In this document: piece after piece, positions 49,600-62,030 of the stretch
Layout: every line of letters begins with the position of its first letter
Position numbering within the stretch: the stretch's first letter is position 1
Source of the DNA: Epiperipatus broadwayi
Taxonomy: Eukaryota > Onychophora > Udeonychophora > Euonychophora > Peripatidae
Assembly: GCA_028023455.1 (NCBI GenBank)
Contig: JAQFVV010006305.1
Location: 859,001 to 923,000, forward strand
Direction of reading: 5' to 3'
DNA length: 64,000 nucleotides
Translations under genes and position numbers: made by a program
Notes under the pieces: model-generated
Databases searched by the model: none
The model's input: only the letters and a program-made list of their open reading frames with translations
What the model was told of the DNA's origin: nothing

Positions 49600-52080
49600 A
49601 TTCAACCATTACTGATCCACAGTGGAGTAAAAAATTCCCAAGTTTAATTTACTTCCTCGGATTTTTTCACATCATTTTAGAAAATTTTCTTACCTTGATC
49701 ATCCATTTTATACATGATCTCTTTCCAGATTTGTTACAATCTGTTAGATTCAATTTAATATTTTAACAGTCCATATGTTGTTATCTCTTCTAGAAACATC
49801 CAGCATAATTCCATTACAGGGTTTTAATTCTTTCAAGTATAACAGATACCTGTATTTTAAAACAGGCAAAACTCACTATATGTACAGCAAGCTAGAGTAA
49901 TCAATGGATGCCAGAAGGCTTGTGCATAAAATCCCCATCTAGTGCCTACTCATCCAATATCCCCAGACTAGTTTCTGGCTTGTGGCCTTTGTCAGTGAGG
50001 AGCCTTGGATCTGAGAGCACTGCATCTAGGTCTTAGGATCTAATGCAACCCTCTAGCAGCTACCTTTTATCTCCACTTAACTACAAAACTATGAGTCTTA
50101 AATTGAAAATAACTTAATATTTTCAATCCAAGCTCGTTAGCTTATATAGTCATATAGGTCTGAACTCAGTTCAGTACCTATATATTTTGGTGTAATACAT
50201 ATAGTGAGTTTTGCCTGTTTTAACAACAGTTATACACAAGCATAAGAAGTGGTGATAGTGTGATGTTTATTGGCTTAAAGCCAATCCTGCCTAATAGGAT
50301 AGTGGTGTCTATGGTTATTAAAGAACCAAAGACACCAAACTGTATGGGTACTGAACTGGGTTCAGACCCATATGACTATATAAGCTAATGGACTTGGATT
50401 GAAAACATTAAGATGGTTTCAGTTTAAGACTCATAGTTTTGTAGTTAAATGGAGATAAAAGATGGTTGCTGGAGGGTTGCATTAGATCCTAAGATCTAGG
50501 TGCAGTGCTCTCAGATACAAGGTTCCTCACTGACAAAGGCCACAAGCCAGAAACTAGTCTGGGGATATTGGATGAATAGGCACTTGATAGGGATTTTATG
50601 TACAAGCCTTCTGGCATCCACTGATTAATCTAGCTTGCTGTGTATGGCAATACATATAATGAGTTTTGCCTGTTTTAACAACAGTTATACACAAGCATAA
50701 GAGGTGATGGTCATGTGATGTTTATTGGCTTAATACCTGTATTTTCTTATCCATGTATTTCACTTTCAATTTTTTTTTGGTATTCTAGCATATAATTTTT
50801 TATAATCTGTGTATTACAAGTCTCTGCATTCCTCTTTTATTAAATGTCAAATTTCAAATATATAAGCATTGGTAAAATATATTTATTAAAATTTTATTTT
50901 ACAAAACCATTCCCTTCAAATTTAATTCTATAAATAATTTAACCTATTATATTTCCCTCTAAATTAATAATCTGACCCAGGTAAAGTTATTAACTGTTTC
51001 TAATTCATCAATATGTTTTCTCATTTTTTGAAAAGTTATTGAACATTACTTTAGTCTTTTTAGCATTAATCTTTGGTGCTACTTTTTTTTATCTGACAAT
51101 TCTCGTAATATGCCATTTCATTTTGTAAAATGATGAAGAAATTTCATTTATTTTTATTTTGTTAGCTTCTTATTTTAATTCTCAAAGCACTTCTGTAAAA
51201 ATTTGGAGATGTGGATTCATTAAAGTTCAACATATTTATCAAGAATGTATTGTTGATAACTTTTTTAATATTTGAATGTGATTTTATATGTTATTACTGC
51301 CCTTGAATTTAGCATGTTCTTTTGATTTGGTTTGAATCTAAAGTTCTCTATACATGAGCAGCAATTCTTGTAAAAATCTTTTATAATAAATGAGATTGTA
51401 ATTAGAAATAGTTTGTTTTCATCTTTTAAAATATTTATACTTCGACTGCAATTTTCCAATCAACTTTATCATTTAGACATTTGGTATACAGCTTTGTCAA
51501 CAATTTTCCTGTTTCTTTACTTTCTAATTTTTAAGATAGTAATAATAGTTTCATTATTCTTTAAAGATATTTCATTTTTTATAAATTTAATTATGTACTT
51601 CATCTCTTAATTTAAAATATTTCACAGATTAAAAAAATGTGTTATAATTGTAAGGTTACTGTATTTTTGTGTTCTTTATTACTATATAGTTACATTGTAG
51701 AGCTCTTTATAATGTTGTTTCTTTTTGAAGTAACATTACCACTTTATCTATCAATAATAATATGTTGCACCTTTGAGTCTTTTGATCTTGTACCTTTCTT
51801 TGCCTATTCACAGTTATATTTTCTTATACCATCATTAACTTTTTTAAAACAGAATTCCAGATATTTTTTTTTTCTAAATGGATCATTTAAAAATATTTTT
51901 AATATTTCTTCTTTTCTTCATAGATCATCTTGTCTTAATTAAACATTTAATGATTAAATTGATGCTTTTATTTATTGTCTATTTCTGTTGTAATCATTAG
52001 CAAAATGTTATATTTTTGTAAATGAAGATGTGTATATACTATTAAAAACTAGGAAATAATATTATACTTGCAATGGATAA
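49600..52080 (-). pseudogene. RTE LINE remnant, minus strand, split
   Basis: On the minus strand, from right: KKRRNIKN and YLEFCFKKVNDGIRKYNCE (51790-51930) match the linker of the younger RTE. KINAKKTKVMFNNFSKNEK (near 51020-51085) matches KINVKKTKVMFNRFAQN. RRDNNIWTVKILN (near 49755-49795) matches the C-terminal region. The endonuclease is missing, so the copy is 5'-truncated. It is interrupted at 49859-50732 by the P3b element. Many stops. Confidence 0.85.
49859..50732. mobile_element. Inverted-repeat retroposon-like element (P3b)
   Basis: An 874-bp insertion in the RTE remnant has perfect 13-bp duplications ATACCTGTATTTT (49846-49858, 50733-50745). Arms of ~340 bp (49859-~50190 and ~50310-50670) are inverted copies. 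An ~85-bp segment from AATACATATA through GTTTTGCCTGTTTTAACAAC to TTATTGGCTTA occurs twice in direct orientation (50192-50276 and 50648-50732). The element therefore looks like one unit with its 3' tail followed by an inverted copy with its own tail. Start and tail match P3a. Confidence 0.88.
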
Positions 52081-52105
52081 TGATTATCTATGAGTTATAC
52101 TTTCA

Positions 52106-52125
52106 TTATATATATATATTGTAAC
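52106..52125. repeat. (TA)n-TGTAAC junction
   Basis: A short TA tract runs into TGTAAC at 52120, the start of the ~640-bp repeat. Confidence 0.75.
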
Positions 52126-52765
52126 AAAATCAAAATGAATTTACAAATGATAGTCGCTATAATTTGTAGCTAAATAAGGAATACACTAATATATGAATAA
52201 GAATATGGTAATATACATATCATGCTTTAGTTGGACGTCCATTTGTAACTAATTAAATATAACACTTATAGCCCATTATGCAACTATCATAAACAATTTA
52301 GTCACGCCAATAATGAGATACATAAATTATCCCATTTTTCAACATACAAAATAAAAAATGAAAATTCATCACTGTCATCATTTAAGATTTAAAATATTTC
52401 GATATTGGGAAGTTATTTTAACCAACAAAACACACTAGCCATTGTCATCAGATAAACTAATATTAGCATATAACAACTGAATAAAATTACAGTGAAATCC
52501 ATAGAGTGCATTACGCTTATCTCCAATAATAGGTTCTTTCAACAAAGAATCCTTCCCATTCCTCTTTCCATATATATATATATATATGTATATAAGACCA
52601 TTCATGGACACATGCACACACTGGTGCTATTTATAAAAACTTAAAAAAATATTAAAGAAAGTTAATAAGTTGGAAAGGGGACTGGATCACTTTTATTCAG
52701 TTTAGCTAAGTACATGTGTTTTCCCCAAGCACCACTATATTGTTTTAACCCTAGATAAATATTAT
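52120..52765 (+). repeat. ~640-bp direct repeat, copy 1
   Basis: It matches 59433-60062 along its length. Shared blocks include CATATCATGCTTTAGTTGG, AATAATGAGATACATAAATT and AAAGTTAATAAGTTGGAAA. It starts TGTAAC and contains a TATATAAGA-type promoter-like motif near 52592. LTR of an unknown element is the simplest reading, but the 3' end (CTAGATAAATATTA) lacks the matching GTTACA. Confidence 0.8.
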
Positions 52766-53050
52766 CTGTCCATAGGGTACTGGGTTCAAGCCCATTCAGT
52801 ACCTTCTTTACTACACATGCATTTGGATGAATAACAACAAAAAATGACATTCTTATATTTTATCCATATCAGTAGAATTATAAGGTCCCAATACCATAAA
52901 ATTTATATATCCAACATTCTTATAGATATTAATAGCTCAGTTTAAGTATATTGATGTACAGATGTAAGTATACTCTTACTAATGGCTTCCAAACAAACAT
53001 AGTGAAGACCATTATTTACATATGTGGCCATTAAACCTAGTTATTCAATT
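52766..53050. other. Spacer after repeat copy 1
   Basis: It contains GGTACTGGGTTCAAGCCC near 52778-52795, B-box-like and palindromic with the following CAGTACC. No gene. Confidence 0.45.
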
Positions 53051-53059
53051 TAATTATTC

Positions 53060-53690
53060 ATTGTAATATAATGATGATGATGATGATGATTCCATCCACA
53101 CCTTTTGTAATGAACCCATAACAACAAATTTATCTTTTATAAGCATGTAGGCACTTTCTGAAAATCATATGTTTAAACTGAGATTCTAATTACAATACTC
53201 CCTAGCACTTATATACATTTATGGTTATTTACTTAAAATACCATTATAGTTAAAATTATAACTCAATCATCAATATTTACCAGTGATGATGAATGATCAT
53301 CACGAATCTCACCACATGATATCCAACTTTTTATAAATCCCTATTTACTAAACATATTAATTACATCTAAGATTAGTTTCAATTATTATTATTTATTTAG
53401 CGATGATGGTGATCATCTTATATTATAAAATTTAGATTCTGATAAATCCATAATTATTTACTTGAACAGCATTATGCTTAAATGTTGATTTAACCAGTAA
53501 TATACATCATTGACGATGATGGTCAAAACTCATGGGCACAACATAAAATTTTAGCTTTTCTTTTATTAACCCATAATTACTCAAAACTTGGTTATATGTC
53601 AAGCATGATCCTAAACATCATTATATGTAAATCACTATCCAATGCTTAACATTTACTTAATATTTATGAGTGATGGTGATCAATTAAAAC
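53060..53690. repeat. ~115-bp degenerate tandem repeat
   Basis: A GATGATGGTGATCA-like box recurs near 53285, 53401, 53512 and 53670, with ATTATTTACTT and TAAATCC-TAATT blocks between. The array starts with (ATG)n at 53072. Units are strongly diverged. Confidence 0.6.
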
Positions 53691-55780
53691 AATAAAATCA
53701 AGAAAAGAAAAAAATATAACAATATTAATAATAATAACTCGGAAACTAAATATGGTATAATTATATTTATTCACATTCTTACTTTTAATAAATCAAATTA
53801 CAATTGACTCAATTAAATACATAATTAAAACAAAACATTTTAATACTATGTGCATAACCAACTCATTTTATATATCTGCTCATGTTACTACATATTTTAA
53901 GTAAGTTAACTTAAAATGACATAAAAAAAATTATATTCAATGCTTATTCAAGATTTTCCCTACTTATTATATGTCATAAAGGTAAATTTCATTTATGTAA
54001 TATGTGTGTGTTTTTTACTTTCATACATATGTGAAAACCTGCTCTTTAATTTTCTACCTTAAAATAATTATGTCTAACCTATTTTGATGGGTTGGTATAA
54101 GCAGTCACACATGCACACACCCTGTGATATGTCAACATATATATTATATTAAAATGTGTACCCTTATATTATGGATTAATACATAAATCACATATATAAA
54201 AAATATTATTGCAACCTTGAGCAAAAATAAATTATATCAAATTTAATATGCAAAAAATAAATAATAAAAAACATTATAAAGCATATATTGATAGGTTGCT
54301 CAATTATCACAATGAATAAAGAACAATAAAAAAAAACATTTTAGTATTACAATACATAAAAAAATATCAAAAGATTATGAAAAATTAAGTTTAATGAATT
54401 TTAAACTGTGTGTGTAATGTTATGCTGTATTGATAAGACAATCAATAAACAAACTCTTAATGTTTATATATTAAAAAAAGAAAAAAATGCTTGACTGTAG
54501 AAATCAAAGTTTACTTTTAATAAGCAAATAATAAAAAAATTTGTTAATCAAATTTTAAAGTTAACGGATCCATTTTCAATTCTTATTAATGTCCCAAGTT
54601 CAAATATCAGACCGTTCTACCATTTATAGCTTTAACTGGTTGGTTTTGCTTGTTGCTACCATTTTAAAAAAAGTTATTGCAGGCACCTTCGATAAATATG
54701 AAGAAAACTTTTTTTAAAAAAACTTTATAGATTAATTGAGGTTGACTGCATGGCTTTATACATCTTCTTTTTTCTTCTCTTCTTTCCTCTTCTTCCTCCA
54801 TTCAAAGATGATGTTCCTTTAATGGGCTAGGAGTCAAAAAAGAAGCCTCTCAGATGGCATGTGGTTGGCTTTAAAATTGGCCATTCTTTAGTTATTACAG
54901 ACCTGTATATGAGTCCATAGATAGAATAGTGAATTAGCCCATGATGTGAGGCATCAAGAAACAACATGGCAAAATTAGCATTGCATTTTCATTGTTTCAC
55001 AAACAGCCAAAATATATAAATACCATTTTTTATATTATTTCACCAACTTCTTTTAAGAGATTCAATTTTGATCCATCTCTTTATATTGTTTAGCTGTGAG
55101 ATTAATTTATATATCTGCACATCTTCTTTTATGCTGTTTTTAAAGCAAAAGAAAATATTACATTTTCTTCTTTAATTTTTCAAGGGGAAAAAATAACAGC
55201 TCATCCTGAGCTTAAAAGAAACAGATGAAAAAAAACTGCTGCTAACTGCCTTTAATTTCCAACTCTAACTTTTTTTAACTGCAATAAACTTTTTAAATGC
55301 CCTCTGAATATCATGCCCCTCACTTATATCCTGTCTTTCTGATAAAAAAAACTCCTCCTACAAAAATAATTGTCATTTTGGAGATAGCCACAAAGCCTCA
55401 CAACTTGATTGTCTTAAGTAATTAATAAGAAGATTAATAATTATATTTATTCTGTCAAAGCATTTTTCCTTTCTCTCTTTCAATCTAAAATCCAGATAAC
55501 ATAAAAAAACAGAGTTTGCAATCTATAGTCAATAGAGATATGTATTAAAAAATGTTTTATGTTTAAAACAGCTGTACTTACACATGTGGTTTTTTTACCT
55601 TTTTAATCTATAGATCTTTTACACCTTTCCAGTCTATTTTATTTTAAAAAAATAGAGCTAAATAACTGAATATATTATTTAATATATTAAATATCATTTC
55701 TTATAGCATTCTCTCCTTACTACTGCCTATTAATAACTATTATTTATTAACTATATACAACACTCACACACAAATCTGTA
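53691..55780. other. AT-rich spacer
   Basis: No gene found. A polypyrimidine run lies at 54768-54802. Confidence 0.5.
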
Positions 55781-55782
55781 AA

Positions 55783-55862
55783 TATATATATATATATAAT
55801 TTTTTTTTAATTTAATAATATATATATATATATGTGGGACTGAGATATATATATATATATAT
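55783..55862. repeat. Three (TA)n tracts
   Basis: TA runs at about 55783-55798, 55819-55832 and 55846-55862 are separated by T-rich and GTGGGACTGAG sequence. Confidence 0.85.
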
Positions 55863-55947
55863 GTACATTTGCCTCATTCCCAAATAAAAAAAAAATTGAA
55901 CATAAAGTATTGCCTATGCAAGGATTGACATTAGTTTCTTTAGTGAT

Positions 55948-56945
55948 TCACCTTTCAGCCATTATTTTCATCATATCTAATATTTTATGCTGAATGTCTT
56001 TTTCTTGACAATGCAAATATTTCTTAACATGGCCTATCATTATACTTTCTTGTTTTCTTAATGTGACATTAAACTCTATGTGACTTTTTGTATTAGTTAT
56101 GTCCACTTTTAATGGAGTATGTAGGGTACTCTTCCTTTCTTCTATGGAGATTTTGGTCAGTTGCATCATCATTTCCTGGATGTCTTTACTTAATCCATGG
56201 TTTGACATGCCCTGCCTTTTGTTCAGATACTCACATTTTGTCTGGAACTGTTTTTTGATTACAGCTACCTTTAACTTGAAGGTATTAACTTTGCTGTAAA
56301 TGTCCTCTCTGAGATTAATCTGTTTCTGAACAGCAGCTATCTTTAACTCTAAGGTATTAACTTTATTGCAATTTCCTTTTTGAAGGAATTCTGTTTCTGA
56401 ACAGCAGTTATCTTTAACTCTAAGATATTAACTTTGCTGCAAATGTCCTCTCTGGGACCATTCTGAGCTGTTTCAATATTTTCATATGGCTCAGTTGTGA
56501 TCACATAACTCTTTACTTCTACATAACTCTTCACTTCTACCATACAAATATTTGCATCCCATTTCCTTTGACTTGCTGTCCATGAATTACTTAAATTTCT
56601 TCTCATGTTTTCTTATTTTATTGTTAGGGGATCAGAATCCATCTTGTAAAGTCTCCCTAAATTATTTTATCCTTCTATCTACTCTATTATCTATTTCTTG
56701 GGATTGCTGAGTTTTTTTTGTTTTTTTTTTTTTATTTTCTGACTCATTCTTAAGCTTGCTGATCAAATTTCTTGTTTCATTTTGCTTCATCTCTTGTGAT
56801 TGCTGACTCATTGCTTGAGCTTGCTGATCGAATTTCTAATTCCTTGGTTGACTCATCAAAATTTGCAACCATTCTGGATGACCTAGCTTTTTTTCTTCCT
56901 TCATCCCTTCAGTGACTAATTCTTTACCTTGCTCCATATTAATAT
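55948..56945 (-). pseudogene. Coiled-coil Gag-like remnant, minus strand
   Basis: From right to left: Met near 56937 (MEQGKELVTEGMKEEKKLGH), a Q/S/K-rich helix (SQQSQEMKQNE), then frames 56606-56349 and 56208-55948. The middle contains internal repeats of roughly 70-100 bp whose translation recurs as SKVN-LELK-AAVQKQ (near 56240-56450). The layout, helix with Q/E/K then more helix, resembles the coiled-coil head of the 3.0 kb Gag. There are no knuckle or Pol motifs. It could be another structural retrotransposon protein. Stops break it. Confidence 0.5.
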
Positions 56946-58208
56946 CTTACTTATAAATTTATAAAAATATTTGTATTCTCTATTTCAGTTTTGTTTTGTT
57001 CTGTTCCCTGACCTCCTACACATCCAGAGTTAACACTTTCATCTATCTACTCATATATTCCAAAAATTTCCAACCACTATTTCTTAGCCATTATTCTGCT
57101 CAACCATTTATCTATATTTCAAGTGCCTTAAATTAACCTAACTTCCATCATCAGTTATTTTTACATATATCTGATTAATTACTATATGAGGTCACAAGCT
57201 TCGTTTTAAAAAAACATTTATTTAGAAGTAAGTTATTTCTATAATAGTGGGTCTTGTTTGTACTATCATTTATATAGCTTTTCAATGCCTTCGTAAAACT
57301 TATCCCTTATTTAATAAATTAAGCAAAAATAATTTATATAACACATGCATATATTTATAATAGAGTTCATACCCCTGGTTATATACTCATCTATTCCTCT
57401 AGAGATCTGACAGATACTCACAGCCAAAAGAATGATTAGCAATTCACGATCATGAGATAGATAAAAGAATTCCATCACAGCATGTAAAGCATACAATGCT
57501 CCATGAACACTCAGATGATCACCCCAATTCAATCACTCTAAATTATTACAACCCTTGATAGTTTACTGCAAACACTGTTGCACTACCCTGCTTGCGTCCA
57601 AATCTTAGGGGCTATAATTTATAAAATACTGCCTTGCTCACTCTTGTTAGAGGCAAATATTATATATATAAGAAAAACTGTCTTGCTCTCTCTGGGAGTC
57701 TTAGAGGCAACATCATGGCAGGACTACTGTTAAATGCTTCATGGTAAATAATAACTGATATTATAACCGGGTTTGGAGCAGTGAATGAGATTAATAAATC
57801 ACAAGTGGCAAGAATACATCACATCCCAAAGGCAATGACAAAAATTCTTCATCCATCAACAAAAATTGCAATATAACCAACCAAACTCCAACAATCAAAT
57901 ATCCAATCCAACCTCCAAAATCATAGATTTTCTATAACATAAACTCTCCAAATATGAATGAAATTATTACTCTATAATTTAATGCTATCAATATTTCTAT
58001 GCTTATCTGGCAGCAATGTTATTTCATTGATAAGCAAAATATTTTTTTAAAAAAATACTATCAACTTTAACACTTACTATAATTTGTGATATCTATATGA
58101 TTTCAAAATTGAAACTAAGCTGTTTTATGGATGTATCTATTTATCATCATCAAAAAAATGCAATAATAGTAATCATCATCATCTAAACATAAGGCTAAAA
58201 TATTTCTA
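56946..58208. other. AT-rich spacer
   Basis: No recognised gene. A minus-strand 73-codon frame (57311-57532) has no resemblance I can name. Confidence 0.45.
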
Positions 58209-58210
58209 TA

Positions 58211-59175
58211 CACCCGGGTCTCTTTTTACACGGACTTATTTAACACGATTTTGAAGTTACGCGATTCGTGTTTCACCGGAAGTCGATTTCCGATAATGCG
58301 CTATTACTTTAAATAATAAATTTTGTGCACCTATGTTATATTGAAAGTAATCGCACATTATTGAAATTCGACATTCATCTTAGTAATTTCAATATTTTCA
58401 GTGCTTTATAATAGTAAGATTTTATGCAATAATGAAATTAAAATCATGATTTTCACATTTTATGTATACACATATTAAATTTTACAAGATTATAATGTAA
58501 ATTTGTTCAAACATTGTGCGTGTTAATTTTGCATTTTAAATCACATTCTGTTTTTGCTTTTTAAAAAAGAATGTAATCAATTATTATTTTCTTATTAATG
58601 ACACTAATCATTAATGTGCTCTTAAATTCCAACGAGAGCTAAATGGTTTATGACTGGATATCATGAGCTTCATAAACAATTAATAAAATCATCATCTCAA
58701 AGATTAATTACTAATTATGTTGTCACCAGAAAATTAACACAACATGAGAGTGAAGTTGGTGCTAGTTGTATTTCCTCTTGAGAAAAATCTGATTTTTTTA
58801 TCAGTTTGCAAACAAACTTATTTATCGATAATAATTAAAACGTGTATAAAAAAAATGTAAATTACTGTACAGCAAATTATGCATAAAAATATATTATTTT
58901 GAATAAAATTAAATATTATAGTTAAAAAAAGTTTGCTTTGTATCAATTTTTTTCAAATTTGAAATTTTTTATTAGTCATATTTTATTTCCTTATATTTTT
59001 TTTTTTGCGCAAATTTTAAAGTAATTTTACGTTGATGCTTTGCTTTTACGTGAATTTTGAAAAATCACAGACCGCATCCCCCCTTTTTCAATGTAAGTTA
59101 CATCTATTTTTGCGCGATTTCGTTTGCGCGTGTTTTCTGAGGAACCTATCTATCACGTAAAATGAGACCCAGGTG
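58211..59175. mobile_element. Tigger/pogo-like MITE
   Basis: A 965-bp element is bordered by TA on each side (58209-58210, 59176-59177). Terminal inverted repeats read CACCCGGGTCTCTTTTTAC and, from the right, CACCTGGGTCTCATTTTAC. Subterminal sequence is rich in CG-containing words (TTACGCGATTCG, GCGCGATTTCG) and includes GAGGAACCTATC, reminiscent of Tigger ends. It has no transposase frame, so it is non-autonomous. TA duplication fits the Tc1/mariner/pogo superfamily. Confidence 0.82.
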
Positions 59176-59284
59176 TATATATAAAAAAAAAATTTACACA
59201 CAAAAAAAATTTCCTTTTTTTTAAAAACTATACATCTGTCGTCATAATATATACTACACATCTCTCAGGTATGTGGTGTACTTT

Positions 59285-59424
59285 GAGCCCTAATTGGCTT
59301 ACTTCAAGCCCTAGTTGGCTTACTTTGAGCCCTAGTTGGTTTACTTCGAGCCCTAGTTGGCTTATTTCAAGCCCTACTTGGCTTACTTCAAGCCTTAGTT
59401 GGCTTATTTCGAGCCCTAGCTGGC
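59285..59424. repeat. 21-bp minisatellite, ~6.7 units
   Basis: Units of GAGCCCTAGTTGGCTTACTTC type repeat with few changes. Since 21 is a multiple of three, it stays open on both strands (SPSWLTS on plus, LGLEVSQ on minus). It ends directly before the second copy of the ~640-bp repeat. Confidence 0.93.
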
Positions 59425-59432
59425 ACACCATT

Positions 59433-60062
59433 TGTAACCAACATAAAAAAATGAATTTATAATGATAGCCGCTATAATTTGTAACTAAATAAGGAATATG
59501 ATAATATATGAATAAGAATATGGTAATATACATATCATGCTTTAGTTGGGCATCCATTTGTAACTAATTAAATATAACACCATAGCTTATTTGCAATTAT
59601 CATAAACATTAATTTAGTCATGCCAATAATGAGATACATAAATTATCCCATTTCTCAACACACAAAATAAAAAATGAAAATTCATCACTGTCATCATTTA
59701 AGATTTAAATTATTTCAAAATTGTGAAGTTATTTTAATCAACAAATATACTAGCCATTGTCATCAGATAAACCAATATTAGCTATAACAACTGAATAAAA
59801 ATACAGTGAAATTCATGGAGTGCATTATTGCTTATCTCCAGTAATAGGTTCTTTCAACAAAGAATCCTCCGATTCCACTTTCCATATATATAAGACAATA
59901 CATGGTCACATGCACACACTGGCACTATTTATAACAACTTAAAAAAAATATCAAAAAAGTTAATAAGTTGGAAAAGGAACTTGATCACTTTTATTCAGTT
60001 TAGCTAAGTACATGTGTTTTCCCCGGGCACCACTAGATTGTTTTAAACCTAGATAAATATTA
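59433..60062 (+). repeat. ~640-bp direct repeat, copy 2
   Basis: Partner of 52120-52765, starting TGTAACCAAC. The first copy lies in (TA)n; this one follows the minisatellite. Confidence 0.8.
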
Positions 60063-60885
60063 CTTTTTTACACAAAGCAATTTAAATAAAACATTATAAT
60101 TAATTTATTCTTCAACTATTTTTTACTACAAATTTAAATCTCATAAACTGATTATTTATTAGATACACATCATTTATATATTTGGCTGCAGTTTTTAAAT
60201 ACAGAACAATTTAATTAAAGCATTTTAATTAATTTTATTTCCAACTATTTCTTACTGCAAATTTGAATTTATTAGATACGTATTTTTCAGAAAGTAATTG
60301 ATGGTTATATTAAAAATTATTATAAATATTCTGGGTCCTTATTTAGTTTGTACTCTCAGCCATTTTGAAATATAAAAATCACCACTGAACATTCAACTGA
60401 TAAATGACATAAGTAAATTGAAATTTTAGAAATTATAAGCTAGTAAAAATAATAGGCTTTATTTTGTAAGGGTTTATTTTTTTTAATTTACCTTCATAAA
60501 ATATTTGAAATATGATAGCTTAAAGTGCCAGAATTTGCGGAGAGGTGGAAGAATAGTTTGGTCGATATGAAGTGTTATCCAAAAGTTGCAGAAGTCTGAT
60601 CAAACCAAGCTTATAATTTCCAAATACTAAAAGATTATACTATATGCCCATATGAAATAAAGCATATTATTTTTACTAGCTTATAATTTCTAAAATATGA
60701 ATTTAAATTATTTTTATTCAATATTTATGTCATTTATCAGTTGGATGTGTCAGCAGTATTTTTGGCCAGTCTTTAGATTTCAAAATGGCCATCAGTGTAA
60801 ACTAAATCGGCAACATATATTCTGTATATTAACTTTTCAATAGGGGAGGGGGACAACTTACAATTCTAGAAAATATTTAAATACA
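60063..60885. other. AT-rich spacer
   Basis: No gene. CAAAGCAATTTAAATAAA at 60074 and AGAACAATTTAATTAAAG at 60202 suggest a diverged ~128-bp duplication. Confidence 0.45.
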
Positions 60886-60889
60886 AGTA

Positions 60890-61150
60890 TATTCCTTGAT
60901 GCCTTATATCATCCACTGCATCTTGTACAACTGAAACACATGACCACATACATGCGAAAAAGATAACTGATCTCCAATATTCATATTTTTTGATGAACCA
61001 GCACTCATCAGTTGATCCAGATCATCATCTCTCACACACATATATAATCAGTGGTCAGTTTATATTGATAGCAAGTCTTTAAACTTAAATGGACAGGCTT
61101 CAATCCTCTCCACTCTACAACTTCTCAGCTGTCCATATCATTGAAAATCT
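60890..61150 (-). repeat. SINE-like unit, copy S1 (inverted)
   Basis: The reverse complement matches S2: TTTTCAATGATATG, AGAGATGATGATCTGGATCA, then GTTGTACAAGATGCAGTGG at the A-box position. It lies ~45 bp from S2 in head-to-head orientation, so the pair can form a long hairpin. Confidence 0.8.
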
Positions 61151-61195
61151 GATGATGGCATGAAGGGTCAAAATGCCTTACAGTCAACATGAGTA

Positions 61196-61546
61196 TGTCT
61201 GACAACTAAATTTGCACACAAGGGCAAGGGCTTTGAATATGCCATCACCAGATTTTCAATGATATGAATAGCTGAGGAGTTGGAAAGTGGAGAGGCTTGA
61301 AGCCTGTTCATTAAAGTTTGAAATTTTGCTATCTTTATATAAACCGAGCATTGATTATATATGTGTGTAAGAGATGATGATCTCAACCAATTGATGAGTG
61401 CTGGTTTAGCATGAAATATGAATATTGGAGATCATTTATCTTTTTTTGCATGCATGTGTGGTCATGTGTACTGGTTGTAGAAGATGAAGTGGCTGACCTA
61501 AGGAAGCTTGAAATTCTGGGTTCAAATCCCCTCTAATTATATCTAG
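61196..61546 (+). repeat. SINE-like unit, copy S2
   Basis: A ~350-bp unit starts CTGACAACTAAATTTGC. It ends with an A-box-like AAGATGAAGTGGC (61479) and a B-box-like GGGTTCAAATCCC (61518-61530) before a (TA)n tail. The pol III boxes lie at the 3' end of the shared unit rather than its 5' end. Confidence 0.8.
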
Positions 61547-61701
61547 ATTAAATGTATATATATATACATATTATATATATATATATATAACATATTTAAA
61601 TATTACATATTCTGCCTGTATTCTGCACATCCTTCTTCTGTACAGTTAAATGGGTTTAAGACCCTGCAAATGAGCAGTTAGAATGACACATTTAACATGG
61701 T

Positions 61702-62030
61702 CCTGACAACTAAATTGGCAAATAAGAGCTTTGAATATGCAATCACCAGATTTTCAGTGATATGAACAGCTGAGGAGAGTGAAGAGGCTTGAATCCTGTC
61801 CATTAAAGTTTGATGTTTTGCTATCTTAATATAAACCAAGCATTAATTACATAAATGTGTGGGAGATGATGATCTGGACCAACTAATAAGTGCCGAATTG
61901 GCACAAAATATGTATATTGGAAATCATTTATCTATTTCACATGTACGTGGTCATGTGTATCAGTTGTTTAAGATAGAGTGGCTGGACCTAAGGAATCATG
62001 AAAGCCAGGGTTTAAACCCCCTCTAATTAA
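61702..62030 (+). repeat. SINE-like unit, copy S3
   Basis: A direct copy of S2 with the same start and the same terminal boxes (AAGATAGAGTGGC at 61970, GGGTTTAAACCCC at 62008-62020). Confidence 0.8.

Noticed and set aside
59228-59557. 109-codon minus-strand and 63-codon plus-strand frames
   Set aside because: Created by the 21-bp minisatellite, whose period is a multiple of three.
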